Origin: Odontocerum albicorne
Taxonomy: Eukaryota > Arthropoda > Insecta > Trichoptera > Odontoceridae
Assembly (NCBI GenBank): GCA_949825065.1
Contig: OX463842.1
Location: forward strand, 52,016,526-52,080,525
Direction of reading: 5' to 3'
Length of the DNA: 64,000 nt
The notes under the pieces were generated by a model that was not told where the DNA came from, did not search any database, and saw nothing but the letters and a program-made list of their open reading frames with translations. Below, in pieces: positions 35,156 through 46,829 of the stretch; position 1 is the first letter of the stretch; every line of letters begins with the position of its first letter. A program made the position numbers and the translations under genes.

Positions 35156-36190
35156 TGCCTTGAATGTATCACCATTACGGATGTTTTATCGTTGTTTGTA
35201 GCTCATAGTTAAGGATTCCCTTGCCATTCCAATGACGTTTCAGTTGACAAGCAAAGCTGCGCCATGGAGTTTTTTTTAGTGAATGAGCCGTTGCATACCA
35301 GCAAACTCACCGGGCACACCACAGTACTGGATCCAATGGCACACTGAAGTAAGACGATCAGACCACACCGACATGTTTGAAACTCTTCTTAAAATAGTAG
35401 ACATGACGAAAGTCATAGGTATCCTTATACCTCCAAATATTAAGCGTAAGAAACGCCTATATTATTCGAAATCCAGTGTATAACCACGTTGCTATGCTCT
35501 AAGTCGTCTAAGGATATGCAACTCAAACATTTTCATAAGACGGACCTGAATATATTTTTCGATGTCACTTAGGGACTGTATTATTTTTTTAAATGTGAGG
35601 TGGGAATTAAAAAAAGTGAATCTATAATTTAATTCAATTCAAAAAAATTAATTATGTCAATATTTAAACTTCACTAAGGTAACCGTGTATTACGGCTACC
35701 ACAAATTCCGGCATCAGTCTGCGGTCCACCGTTTGAGTAGCACTGGTCTAAATTATGACCACAGATGTAGTGCATATGCTAAGGTAAGATTTAATTGATT
35801 CCCCGTTGTATTCATGTGGAATGGTCCATACTATCGGTCACATTGAGAACGAGTGTCCTATACGTTCTTTCCCGGCAGAACTGAAGGTGATCCACAAAGC
35901 AAATCCTGAGGCTGTATAATGTATAAGAAACTTGAAAACCAGACTTTGAGAGATAAATACAATTTTAAGGAGGAAAGAACCATTTTTTTGAAAGAAAAAT
36001 ATATTGCTCTATAAAGGTACTGATGACATTGTAGGAAAACGACTTAACGATAACGTTCTGAACTTCTGTGCGGATGGTCGCCAGTTTGAACCCTGCACTG
36101 TGCTTCTTCCCTCGAATGATACGGACATTCTTCCTGCCTTATATTCGGGGACATAAGTATACCTATGAATTTTGGTCATATCTATTCTTC
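35156..36190. other. Unassigned, with a possible SINE head next to the satellite
   Basis: Near 36020-36105 GGATGGTCGCCAGTTTGAAC resembles a polymerase III B box, preceded by a plausible A-box spacing. No gene is recognised in the rest. Confidence 0.35.
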
Positions 36191-38056
36191 CGAAAAAAAA
36201 AGAGAAAAAAATACATGCCGATATGCTCCGATCGTCTCATTTCGGTGCCATCAGATCCAGTAAAGCGGTGTGGCCTGTAAGTTTGTTGGTGTTCAACGGC
36301 TATTTCACTAAAAAAAAGAGAAAAAAATACATGCCGATATGCTCCGATCGTCTCATTTCGGTGCCATCAGATCCAGTAAAGCGGTGTGGCCTGTAAGTTT
36401 GTTGGTGTTCAACGGCTATTTCACTAAAAAAAAGAGAAAAAAATACATGCCGATATGCTCCGATCGTCTCATTTCGGTGCCATCAGATCCAGTAAAGCGG
36501 TGTGGCCTGTAAGTTTGTTGGTGTTCAACGGCTATTTCACTAAAAAAAAGAGAAAAAAATACATGCCGATATGCTCCGATCGTCTCATTTCGGTGCCATC
36601 AGATCCAGTAAAGCGGTGTGGCCTGTAAGTTTGTTGGTGTTCAACGGCTATTTCACTAAAAAAAAGAGAAAAAAATACATGCCGATATGCTCCGATCGTC
36701 TCATTTCGGTGCCATCAGATCCAGTAAAGCGGTGTGGCCTGTAAGTTTGTTGGTGTTCAACGGCTATTTCACTAAAAAAAAGAGAAAAAAATACATGCCG
36801 ATATGCTCCGATCGTCTCATTTCGGTGCCATCAGATCCAGTAAAGCGGTGTGGCCTGTAAGTTTGTTGGTGTTCAACGGCTATTTCACTAAAAAAAAGAG
36901 AAAAAAATACATGCCGATATGCTCCGATCGTCTCATTTCGGTGCCATCAGATCCAGTAAAGCGGTGTGGCCTGTAAGTTTGTTGGTGTTCAACGGCTATT
37001 TCACTAAAAAAAAGAGAAAAAAATACATGCCGATATGCTCCGATCGTCTCATTTCGGTGCCATCAGATCCAGTAAAGCGGTGTGGCCTGTAAGTTTGTTG
37101 GTGTTCAACGGCTATTTCACTAAAAAAAAGAGAAAAAAATACATGCCGATATGCTCCGATCGTCTCATTTCGGTGCCATCAGATCCAGTAAAGCGGTGTG
37201 GCCTGTAAGTTTGTTGGTGTTCAACGGCTATTTCACTAAAAAAAAGAGAAAAAAATACATGCCGATATGCTCCGATCGTCTCATTTCGGTGCCATCAGAT
37301 CCAGTAAAGCGGTGTGGCCTGTAAGTTTGTTGGTGTTCAACGGCTATTTCACTAAAAAAAAGAGAAAAAAATACATGCCGATATGCTCCGATCGTCTCAT
37401 TTCGGTGCCATCAGATCCAGTAAAGCGGTGTGGCCTGTAAGTTTGTTGGTGTTCAACGGCTATTTCACTAAAAAAAAGAGAAAAAAATACATGCCGATAT
37501 GCTCCGATCGTCTCATTTCGGTGCCATCAGATCCAGTAAAGCGGTGTGGCCTGTAAGTTTGTTGGTGTTCAACGGCTATTTCACTAAAAAAAAGAGAAAA
37601 AAATACATGCCGATATGCTCCGATCGTCTCATTTCGGTGCCATCAGATCCAGTAAAGCGGTGTGGCCTGTAAGTTTGTTGGTGTTCAACGGCTATTTCAC
37701 TAAAAAAAAGAGAAAAAAATACATGCCGATATGCTCCGATCGTCTCATTTCGGTGCCATCAGATCCAGTAAAGCGGTGTGGCCTGTAAGTTTGTTGGTGT
37801 TCAACGGCTATTTCACTAAAAAAAAGAGAAAAAAATACATGCCGATATGCTCCGATCGTCTCATTTCGGTGCCATCAGATCCAGTAAAGCGGTGTGGCCT
37901 GTAAGTTTGTTGGTGTTCAACGGCTATTTCACTAAAAAAAAGAGAAAAAAATACATGCCGATATGCTCCGATCGTCTCATTTCGGTGCCATCAGATCCAG
38001 TAAAGCGGTGTGGCCTGTAAGTTTGTTGGTGTTCAACGGCTATTTCACTAAAAAAA
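36191..38056. repeat. 116-bp satellite, 16 head-to-tail copies
   Basis: The phrase TATTTCACTA recurs at 36301, 36417, 36533 and every 116 bases to 38041. Reading each unit, I see no substitutions; only the poly-A at the first unit is one base longer. Each unit starts with an A-rich stretch (AAAAAAAAGAGAAAAAAATA) followed by a GC-balanced part with CTCCGATCGTCTC and GTAAAGCGGTGTGG. Each holds a stop in the open frame, so it is not coding. The unit is not seen elsewhere in the window. Confidence 0.97.
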
Positions 38057-38809
38057 AAGCCTTTACGGTGAAGTTTTGCTTTACAACTGAACTGACGTTA
38101 GAATGACGAGGGTGTGCTCTACTATGAGGTCTAGCAACGATGGAAGGGGAACGCGGCAAATACACAATTAAAGACCTGAAGACATAGCAATAAAAAGATG
38201 TGAAAGAAAAATAACAATAGTTTTTACCAATATTAAAAACAAAACAATTCCCATTATTTCCGGTTACAGCACTGCACCGTTGTATATAGTATACGTATTA
38301 CATATACATGTTAAGTTCCCAGTTTCCGTGTTGGTCCAAGGAGGAAAAATATTTATGTAAATGATTAAGCTCTTCCGAAAGCTTAGTTAGGGAATAATTG
38401 AATCCAAATATCCACTTTTCCAGTCAGATCTTTGAATCAAACGAAAATGTAAATATCTTTTTGTGTGCTATTCTTTTTTTTTATGTGAAACAAAAAGGAA
38501 TTCAAATCGAAAAAGCGGCCTTCAAGTTTTTAATAAAAGAACGTAAATTTGGTTTGCAAATATTGTAGGAACAATATTTTTAAATAAACCAAAAAAAAAA
38601 ACAAAGGCATACAATTCAGATTTGAAAATAATTTAACAAAAAAAAAACTGATAATCTTTTGTTTTTATTTTTAATATTTTTGCTAAACCTCTTTTTTTAA
38701 TTAACCTTGATTTATTTAAATTTCTCTTTTTTATTCCAAAAAATGTTTTATTTATAAGTGTTATTATAAACAAACATTGAATATATACTGAGTACCAAAA
38801 TACGGCTGA
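38057..38809. other. Unassigned AT-rich flank
   Basis: No recognised gene or repeat between the satellite and the piggyBac-like MITE. Confidence 0.4.
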
Positions 38810-39448
38810 TTAACCCTTCCCTTACGGTGATAAAAATAATACGCGTGTTACGGTGTTGGGTAGTGAGTACGCAATAAAAAATTAGCGATTTTAAATCGGA
38901 AAAATAAGAACATTCATAGATAATCCCCTTAATTAATTATAATTGAAGTTAAAAATTATAATAATTGAGATTTATTTGCTGAAAACATTAAAAAAACCAT
39001 CTGAAAACATTAAAAAACGCTCACAGAACGGGCGTACGTCTAACCTATTTGCAAGCCTAGAGGCAACTAGTGGCGCGGAACGTCAGTCGCATACCCCGGC
39101 GCATACGCCTTTGCTTGCGACGTTGAGACATTCAGCTTCTCGCAATTCAGTCTAGTATGCAAGAGTGAGATGCGAATATAGTGTCGCGCTTCCCGCATAC
39201 TATTCACCTATCGTCAAGACGAGGCACTCGCCGCGTTTAAATGCGAATTTGTTTTCGATCTTTACAAAACACCTCGATGTAGTCGATAAATTCTGATTAT
39301 TATTAATATTATTTTTTAAATCAATGCGTTAATATATTATGGAGGAATACCTAAAATCTTAACCTTGTATTTATTATATTTATAGAGATATTGATGGTTA
39401 TTAGAAGCAACGTGTAGAAGATACCCAACACAGGGAAGGAAAGGTTAA
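38810..39448 (-). mobile_element. piggyBac-like MITE, intact ends (639 bp)
   Basis: Starts TTAACCCTTCCCTTACGG and ends as the complement of TTAACCTTTCCTTCCCTG; TTAA is present at both edges. It is the inverted near-twin of 50728-51355: the shared words CGACGTTGAG/CTCAACG, GCGGGAAGCGCGACACTA (complement here), TTAAATCGGAAAAATAAG and CGATGTAGTCGATAAATT lie in mirrored order. No coding capacity. Confidence 0.9.
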
Positions 39449-39789
39449 GTATGTATCTAATATTCTCCATAGCACTGTATGAAGTGACACATGGATGATA
39501 CGAAGGAAGGAAATAAACATGATAGACAACTTCGCAATGTGATGTTTAATGTACTCGTACTTACACCGTATCCCATGGACCGCGAGATACATTAACGTCT
39601 TTCATAAAAAAATTGGAGACAACTGAATGACTTTCGACAGCACTTTTGCTAGAAAGAGTGGTGAAATTGTATAGAAGCTGATCACAGAAAAAATGCGCAT
39701 GAGTATCGATTTTATTCATAACTTTATAGCACATTTATTCTAATGGGTACGTTTGAATATTACACCTTAAATTTTTAACTTAAATTACA
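39449..39789. other. Unassigned
   Basis: No recognised gene or repeat; TACTCGTA at 39552. Confidence 0.35.
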
Positions 39790-40071
39790 CCTTAACTTAA
39801 ATTAAAAACAGATCAACACACATGCTTGTATATATATACAAATTGTTAACTGGGGTAACAGTAAACCCTTTGTTGATTCATAAAATGTTGTTTAATGTAC
39901 CGGAAAATTATTTACACGAGCGTGAATCAAGATTGTTTTCGGTGTCGTGTTCACGGAACTACGCTTTTAAGAGCATGACTGCTTACACACGGAATGACCT
40001 TGTCAAATGAGTTTTATGATATTTACATAATTCATTCGTCAGTAGATGCTTTGAGGATTAAATTCCTTAAC
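39790..40071 (+). pseudogene. LINE reverse transcriptase C-terminal remnant
   Basis: From 39822 the frame reads V-Y-I-Y-K-L-L-T-G-V then F-N-V-P-E-N-Y and R-L-F-S-V ... R-N, the order seen in the tail of Jockey/CR1-type RTs (compare V-Y-V-V-K-L-V-R-G-V and L-N-V-P-N-N-Y in the copy at 57568-58330). After one frame slip near 40005 it continues to L-N-T-L and a TAA at about 40069. Short and isolated. Confidence 0.5.
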
Positions 40072-40420
40072 ACACTTTAACCGAGTCACTTTCCAGGTAA
40101 GCACGAGTAATATTGTTTATGTTATGCTATATTAAGACTTTATAATTTAATTGTTTTTCTTATTTCATGAAACAAATTGTGGGACTTCTTATAAGCTTCC
40201 CTCTTAAATGAATTTTATGCAGGTTATTTTGAGATATACGAGTATGTGCGGTTTCGGAATATATTTATATACAAGATGTCTCGTGCCTCAACGCCAGGCC
40301 AACGTAGTACATTATTTTTACAGTATGATGAGTTAAAGTTAGCTGATAAAAAATATTAATTTTAATGATCGGATAAAAACATTTTTTTTTTCGAACGTGC
40401 AGGTTTTTTTTTCTACTTCT
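40072..40420. other. Unassigned
   Basis: AT-rich; TACGAGTA at 40237. No gene. Confidence 0.35.
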
Positions 40421-41013
40421 AAACTAGTAAACATTGCTTCTCAAAACTTTTATATCTCTATAAATATAATAAATACTGGGTTCAGAGATAAGGTATTCCT
40501 TCATAATACATTTACGCATTGAATGAAAAAAAATAATATTAACAATTATTAATAAGCACTTATCGGCCACATCAGAGATATTTTGTGAACATTGGGAATA
40601 AATTCATCAATACAATCAAACGTGTGCCAGTATGTGACGTAGGAATAATAATTCTAAAAAACCGCTATGGGTGAGGAAGCGACGCTATTCCCGTCTCACT
40701 CTAACTGTACTTCGGCACATGGAAACGCAAGAAATAGAATCTCAGTTAGTTCGCTCCTCTCGCTTCAGTAGCTCGCGAACATTCGTTTGAGGTGGTCTCT
40801 TCGCCCATTTAGTGAACGTCGGCCGATGTTTTTTTCATGTTTTCAGCAATTAAATTTCAATTCTTATCACATTTGACTTCATATTTAATTAATGTAAGAG
40901 ATTGGCTATAAATATTCTTATTTTTCCGATTTTAAATCGCTCATTTTTACATGTGTATTGAATACACAGCACCAGAACTCGCGGTTTTTTTAGCACAAGA
41001 AGGGAAAGGTTAA
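40421..41013 (+). mobile_element. piggyBac-like MITE lacking its left tip
   Basis: Aligned with 29049-31737 (reversed): AACTAGTAAACATTGCTTCT, GCACTTATCGGCCACATCAG, CGACGCTATTC, TTTTAAATCGCTCATTTTT and the terminal GAAGGGAAAGG then TTAA at 41010-41013. The first 25 or so terminal bases are replaced by T-rich sequence. Confidence 0.8.
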
Positions 41014-41814
41014 ATATGTACATACTATGTTGCTATCAATGAAATTGTTATATATTTGTTTATTTATTTACTTTAAATGTTTTAAAAAACATTTTAAAAT
41101 GCCCTATGACACGGATGGGTTAATTAAAGAAGTTAACAGGGTCCTCTTTGAGCGCTGCATTCAATGTAACCCTGGAACGGGAGAGATGTACGAGTACGAG
41201 TACGAGTAGATAGGTGGTGCGCCGAGTTTGCGATAAAGTAGAGAGTAACGACGCTCAGCATAGAGCATACAGCAAAAAAGTTATAATTGTTGATATTCCT
41301 AAAATTCTTTTTAATATATTTATTTATGACTGTACTCTGCCGAAGAACGCTCTTGACGAGGGAACGGTAAGCACATAGCTCTTTATGTTGAAAGTAGTGA
41401 ATCAATTTGACTTTTACTTTGCTTTAAAACAGAGATGTTGAGAAATGCACCGTTATATATGATAAACCACTTTCTAAGAAACGTGAATACCTTTTACAGA
41501 TACTCAAAGAAAATCACTGATCCATATTTAACCGTTTTACTGCTGAACATTTTTTTCAAAACTATAAAACGTATACATGTAGATTCTCAGTACTTAAACG
41601 GCTAAAATGTTTCCACCTAAAAAGGATTATTTATTATAATAATAAAAATAAAAGGACAATTTATAAATCGCCATTTAGAGAGCGGACTCTCCTCATGGGC
41701 AATTTAGCTCTAGACTCGAAAGTACTTTTATTGGCAGTTCAAAAATATAACAAAATAAATAAATAATTTGAATCTATGTTAAATGTATAAGCCGAATCTT
41801 AGGACATGAAAGAA
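41014..41814. other. Unassigned, with a CGAGTA triplet repeat
   Basis: At 41189-41208 the 6-mer CGAGTA is repeated three times in tandem after TA. No gene is recognised; the segment 41210-41400 has CTCTTGACGAGGGAACGG, a possible worn Penelope-like motif. Confidence 0.4.
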
Positions 41815-42060
41815 GTGGTTATGGCCATAAGTTAAGATATTTCTTCGCATCTCCAAATGTTAAGAAAAAACATTTTTCATAAGAAAATTGCAGAAACCTT
41901 TGTAAATATTCCGATGTGTGATAGTAACATATTCGGCTTTAGGTGTATGGTAGTGTATGTGTGTAGTATTCATACATCATCATGCATTTTTATAAGATCT
42001 TTCGTAATAAGTTTTCTTCAAGAGCTTCCTTAAGATGTTCAGAAGCCACCCACATCTCTA
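41815..42060 (-). repeat. Dispersed repeat family X, copy 3
   Basis: Shares ACATATTCGGCTTTAGGTGT and AGTGTATGTGTGTAGT with 50480-50715 in the same orientation; reversed it matches the plus-strand copies at 7930 and 14230 (GAAGCTCTT/TTAAGGAAG and TTACTATCACA-type words). Confidence 0.5.
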
Positions 42061-42102
42061 ACACAAAGAATTTGTAACCATTTCACGTCAGATGATCGAA
42101 AA

Positions 42103-42395
42103 CGGCAAAGCTGTGTCATGATACCCCCAACAACGGCAAAGCTGTATCATGATACACCCAACAACGGAAAAGCTGTCTCATGATACCCCCAACAACGGCT
42201 AAGCTGTATCATGATACTCCCAACAACGGCAAAGCTGTATCATGATACCCTCAACAACGTCAAAGCTATATTATGATACCCCCAACAACGGCAAAGCGGT
42301 CTCATGATACCCCCAAGAACGGCAAAGCTGTATAATGATACCCCCAACAACGGCAAAGCTGTATCATAATACCTCCAACAGCAAAGCCGTATCAA
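42103..42395. repeat. 31-bp minisatellite, nine copies
   Basis: Units begin CGGCAAAGCTGTATCATGAT and end ACCCCCAACAA, with period exactly 31 from 42103 to 42381 and a partial tenth. Most units carry the perfect 12-bp palindrome GTATCATGATAC or a one-base variant. A lone diverged unit with similar right flank lies near 51417-51480. Confidence 0.92.
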
Positions 42396-42589
42396 GTTTC
42401 TGAATCGATTTGGAACAATCAATTTATTAGTTTGAAATGTTTAACTTAGTAAAAAATATTTGAAACAGATAATGTATGACGATATGTTTGAATGTAGACG
42501 AGGCGAAAAATATATGCATGGAAAGAAAGGCCTAAAGATATGCCCTTCACGTTCATCCTAAAAAATACATTACATGATCATTGTATAAA
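42396..42589. other. Unassigned
   Basis: Flank of the 31-bp array that is partly shared with 51450-51480; no gene. Confidence 0.35.
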
Positions 42590-42680
42590 AAAGAGTCTAG
42601 CGAGCTTATTGTTATGTACCAACCAACCGAAAATATGTTAAAAAGGTCTTTAGAGAAAAATCAGGCTGAAATGCACTTTT
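42590..42680 (-). repeat. SINE tail fragment, minus strand
   Basis: Reversed it reads TCTCTAAAGACC, then CATATTTTCGGTTGGTTGG and AATAAGCTCGCTAGA, the same tail block as at 4550-4650 and 43900-43960. Confidence 0.55.
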
Positions 42681-43759
42681 CTGACATAAAAAATCTGACT
42701 TCTAACGCTAATCAAACCCGTAGTTCCCGGTTTTAAAGATCGGTGTCGTATGTTTGCAAATAGTTGGTCATTCTGTCTTAAAAGTACAAATATGGACGTA
42801 AACCGACGATAGAAATTTGATATACTTTAACAACTTGATATTTTATTTGCTGTGCTATCGAATTAACAAAAAATATCATATTTATTATTCTCTCGTGTCT
42901 GGTAAATCATGTTTAGTATCATAGAGGTACACCATATTTGGTAAATTGTATTTTAAATGCAAAATTTCTGAAATGCTCATTGTGAATGGTTACCATTCAA
43001 TTGGTTCTAATAGCAAAACTCATTAGACGCTCAGTTTGAAATAGACCACAATTAAAATTTATGTAACGCAGCCAAAATTAGAATTTCTGAACAGGAGCAT
43101 TAGTTGTTTCATTTCGAGATGATTTCTCCGTTCCATATTTATGAACTATGTTGAAAATTTGAATAATTTGATTTGAAGAGATCACCTTTGAATAAGACAC
43201 CTATCTTCCGACTCGAAGGTTTGATTCTCGTTGTCATGATTTTTTTAAAGGATATCTAGTCCGGTTTTTACTTTAAGTGTCGAACATATTTCTGGTAAGT
43301 GGTTTGAGATTTTTACATTGCAATTAATACGCTAGAAGAATACAACAGCAATTCAGATCGAGGAACGTTCCAGATTATCAATATGATTCACATACATTGG
43401 TGAGGTAAGCAACTATGGAATAGAAAAAGGCATTAAACATTAACCCAAAACTTTAAAACACGAATAAGAACTTAAAAACTATGATTGAATCGAGATTTTT
43501 TCTATTATTCCACCAATTACATTAATCCCCGCTACACGTGTTTCTGCCTCCTATCTTGAGGCTCTATTTAAATGGAATGATTCCGGTTCGTTATGAAAAC
43601 AGTGCTTGTTCTAATTCAGATCAACCCCCAAAATAATCGTATTGCACTTGAGCAAAGTAACATTAAAACGCAACTTTGTGCTTAGCAGAGCTGTCTTTTT
43701 GATTATTTTTTTTTCCTGAAACCATATATATTGTATAAAAATCGTATTAAAAATTATGT
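42681..43759. other. Unassigned, with a worn SINE
   Basis: Near 43195-43320 CTTCCGACTCGAAGGTTTGATTCTCG suggests a B box followed by a body with CTAGTCCGGTTTTTACTTTAAG, probably another SINE. No gene is recognised. Confidence 0.35.
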
Positions 43760-43970
43760 ACAAAACACGACAACTGTGACCTCGTTGGTAAGATGCTTGT
43801 CTTCCAGCCCGGAGGTTGTAGATTCGATTTCCGTTGAAACCCAGTTTAAAAAAAAGTTTTTCAATGTGATTTTCACTAAAGACCTAAACAATATATTTTT
43901 GGCTGGTTGGAGGACATTGTCATCTGGTAGTTATTCGGCAAGGTCGTACTGTCAATAAAGAAAGTTTAAT
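43760..43970 (+). repeat. tRNA-headed SINE, nearly full length
   Basis: Head: GACCTCGTTGGTAAGATGC (A-box region), CTTCCAGCCCGGAGG, and GTAGATTCGATTTCCG (B box), spaced as in a tRNA. Body and tail: CACTAAAGACC, then TTTTTGGCTGGTTGGAGG and ending near CAATAAAGAAAG. The tail is similar to the LINE 3' end at 17935-18003, the usual basis for SINE mobilisation by a partner LINE. Confidence 0.7.
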
Positions 43971-45287
43971 TCGTTCGGAAGCTGTTATAGTACTAGACGG
44001 GATTTGTTTAATATAAGTGGATTCGAATCTCAGGCTGTAGCGCCTTGGAGAAGAGTTCACTTTTTCAAACATAATTTAGAAAGTAAAATTCAAATTCACT
44101 TGTGATCATAAAACGTCTTCACAAAAACAAAAGGGAGTAATCAAAATATGATTAGAAAGTTATTCCTGATCAGGCTCACGCTGAACATTTTCTAAAACAT
44201 TCTTATAACAATTTTCACACACCATGCGTGCATGTTTGTATTCATATAGTAAATAACGATCAATATCATTGAATTAGGGGTTACAATATAGATATACGAA
44301 CTATTGCAGGTATATAAAAAGAAATATCGAGAAAAAAATGGAAATTTAGGAAATCAAAAATACTTACGTAATCGGGCGCAACTCATCCAACAGATTAAAA
44401 CGTCCGTCACGGAGACAAAAAAAGATACCCTTGTGTGAAGGGTAGGGAGTCAGGAAGCTACTATAAGCCTCACTTCTTTGTCGGTAAACCTCGCCCACTG
44501 GCACAAAAAAAACTGGGTACCTCATCTCACAGATTAGATGCGCCTGCCCAAGAGTTAAATTGCAATTTGAATTCAATTCACCTATCGTTTTTTTAATCCA
44601 TATAAACTAACTCATAATAAATAATTGATTAGATTTATTTAACTAAAATATATAAATAAAACTCAATATTTTGCGGTTTGTTCAAGGGAAGTAAAACCCG
44701 GAAATCCATTAATATTATTGTTTCTCTCAGTTCCATATTCCAGAAGCTTGGTCCTATTTATTTTAGTAATGTCCATTCGATTTGGATTTATCTTTCGGTA
44801 TTTTCTTTGAATAAGTCTCGGCCAGGGTCTGTTCATCGCTGCGGTATCGGGACGTAAAGAATATTGGTCCGGAGGGATGTTTGTCCACCATCAGACTTCT
44901 TATGTAACCCAGTTTACTTGTTTCCCATTTTTGGTGACTGTCTTCATTACAGTTAAGTGGTGATTTATCGGATGTAGATTTTATCACGACACACTAGTTA
45001 AAGTTCATAGCTTCGTATGGCTCCGTTAACCATTTTAACTTTTCAATGTCAAAACTTTTGAGCTACTCGGTTTACCGCACTCCTGGTTTAGGGTAAAAAA
45101 TTATAAAGGTAAATAGATATTTTTAAAAAAACAAGAGTATTTTAGAGAACTATTGTGTATTACTAAAAAGTAAGAAACTCTGATATATGCTTAAACAAGA
45201 GATATAAAACTCTACTAAACGTATTTATATGAATTAATAATATTTTAACAAAACCTCTATTGTACACCTCAACTCATGTTGTAATGT
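43971..45287. other. Unassigned, with B-box-like remnant
   Basis: AGTGGATTCGAATCTCAG at 44020 repeats the B-box-like word of 3372. Open frames at 44364-44576 and 44763-44987 on the minus strand have no recognised family. No splice-bounded exon was found. Confidence 0.35.
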
Positions 45288-45372
45288 ACCCGGCGTTAAG
45301 TAATACACATCGGGCTAAGAAAGTCTCAGTTTGAAGCCTTTCACAAGAGCTGAAAGGCTTCAAACTGAGATC
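45288..45372. repeat. Half MITE joined to a perfect hairpin
   Basis: Bases 45288-45327 match one end of the 5023-5192 MITE (GTACCCGGCGTTAAGTAATA, then CATCGGGCTAAGAAAG). Immediately after, CTCAGTTTGAAGCCTTTCA and its exact complement form a hairpin with a short loop (45328-45372). Confidence 0.75.
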
Positions 45373-45489
45373 CATATAAATTCAGTGTTTACTTTATATT
45401 AACCATATTTTTTATTATTTCTTGAATCTTTGAAGAGACTATAGTTTCACTTTGTGGTGCCATGTTTGACTTAAAAGAAAAAATAAGTG
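45373..45489. other. Unassigned
   Basis: Short AT-rich spacer. Confidence 0.4.
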
Positions 45490-46128
45490 AATAAAAAACT
45501 TATTTTATATTTTTGTGTTCACCACATGTTTATTTTGGTTTACAACCGGTTTCCAAGACAGTCGTCTTCATCGTCAGGTGAACATAAACTAAATTGTTCA
45601 AAAATATATTTTCTCTACAAGTGTAAATAATGTAAGAGGGATGAGGTAGGGAAATACTATAGAAGTAGGGAGAGATGTGATGGGGCGGGGAAAAATGAAA
45701 GTGAATCTTTAAGTCAGGCTAAGTCTGAATATCCAGAGGGAGGAATTTTAAATCGGAAACATACTAAGCAGAGGGCTATTATGAAAATTGGCAGAGGGCT
45801 ATTATGAAAACAACCAAACCAATTTTCATAATAGCCCTCTGCTTAGTATGTTTTCAATTTAAAATCCCTCCCTCAGGATATTCAGACTTGACCTGCCTTA
45901 AAGATTCACTTTCATTTTTTCCCGCCCCATCACATCTCTCCCCACTTCTCTTCCCCAACCTCATCCCTCTTATATTACATTATTTACATTTGTAGAGGAA
46001 ATATTATATATTTTTTAACAATTTAGTTTATCTTTACCTGACGATAAAGACGGTGATCTTCGAAACCGGTTGTAAACCAAAATAAGCCTGTGTCGATCAC
46101 AAAAATATAAAATATGTTTTTTATTACC
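45490..46128. repeat. Long hairpin of about 300-bp arms with Penelope-like ends
   Basis: Left arm 45490-45791 and right arm 45819-46128 are inverted copies, roughly 90 percent alike by eye. The loop of 27 bases (45792-45818) begins with a repeat of CAGAGGGCTATTATGAAAA, the last bases of the left arm, as expected from a template switch. Each arm contains a CTGACGA ... GAAACCGGTTGTA motif near its base (45547-45580 on minus; 46038-46072 on plus). No coding frame of note; the frames inside are mirror artefacts. Confidence 0.85.
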
Positions 46129-46829
46129 TTATTTTTCCTTTTACGTCTTTTTAATTGATTGTTTTTTTTTTCACAATATGTATAGAAACTATAAATTACT
46201 ATGTAAATAAATAAATAGTTTTTAATAAAGCAAGAAGCTTATCATTTCCACAATACTATTTACTATTCGTGACGTTAGACTCTGAAACTAACTGCTAACT
46301 AACATAAGAATCGCTCCATCATTGGCGTGTTTCAAACAATTCCAGTGTCCATCAAATTCATGACTAAACTTTATTTTCAATTTCCAATCTCCAGTATAGA
46401 CAAAATTTTCAAATTTGTTATATTGAAATTGTCAAATAATTTATGTTTTATTTTAATCTAACACTTATTTTTCTAATGATTAAATTTAATTTATATTACG
46501 CTCTAAAATAAGTCTTCCGCTAAATACTTGTTATTGAATTGTTAAACGAATTTCTGATTAATTGAAAAATATTACCGTTTGGAAATTAACCGGTCAAATT
46601 GAACCGCGTATAATGAAGTTTTCGGAATAAATATGTCAATTGTAATTATCATTAAATATAGAAAGCTGATGTTATTCAATCATAAGAATAAATAAATACA
46701 GGTTTATTGATAACCACATAGTATGTACATAATACATTTAGATATATTTCAAGAACACATTAAAAAGATAATTCATTAAAAAACAGAAAGTGTCAAAAGG
46801 TCTGGACTCATATAATTACATCCCCTAGG
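46129..46829. other. Unassigned AT-rich region
   Basis: No recognised gene or repeat. Confidence 0.4.

Noticed and set aside
36172..36396. Coding frames in the 116-bp satellite
   Set aside because: Each frame ends within a unit and repeats exactly; no sign of a protein.
42103..42395. CRISPR-like regularly spaced repeats
   Set aside because: The repeats are head to tail with no unique spacers, and the genome is eukaryotic.
43760..43840. tRNA gene at the head of the SINE
   Set aside because: It continues into a repeated SINE body and tail, and the acceptor stem does not pair.
45804..45995. Open frame within the long hairpin, signal-peptide-like
   Set aside because: It lies in an inverted-repeat arm with a T/C-rich bias and changes frame in the opposite arm; no family resemblance.
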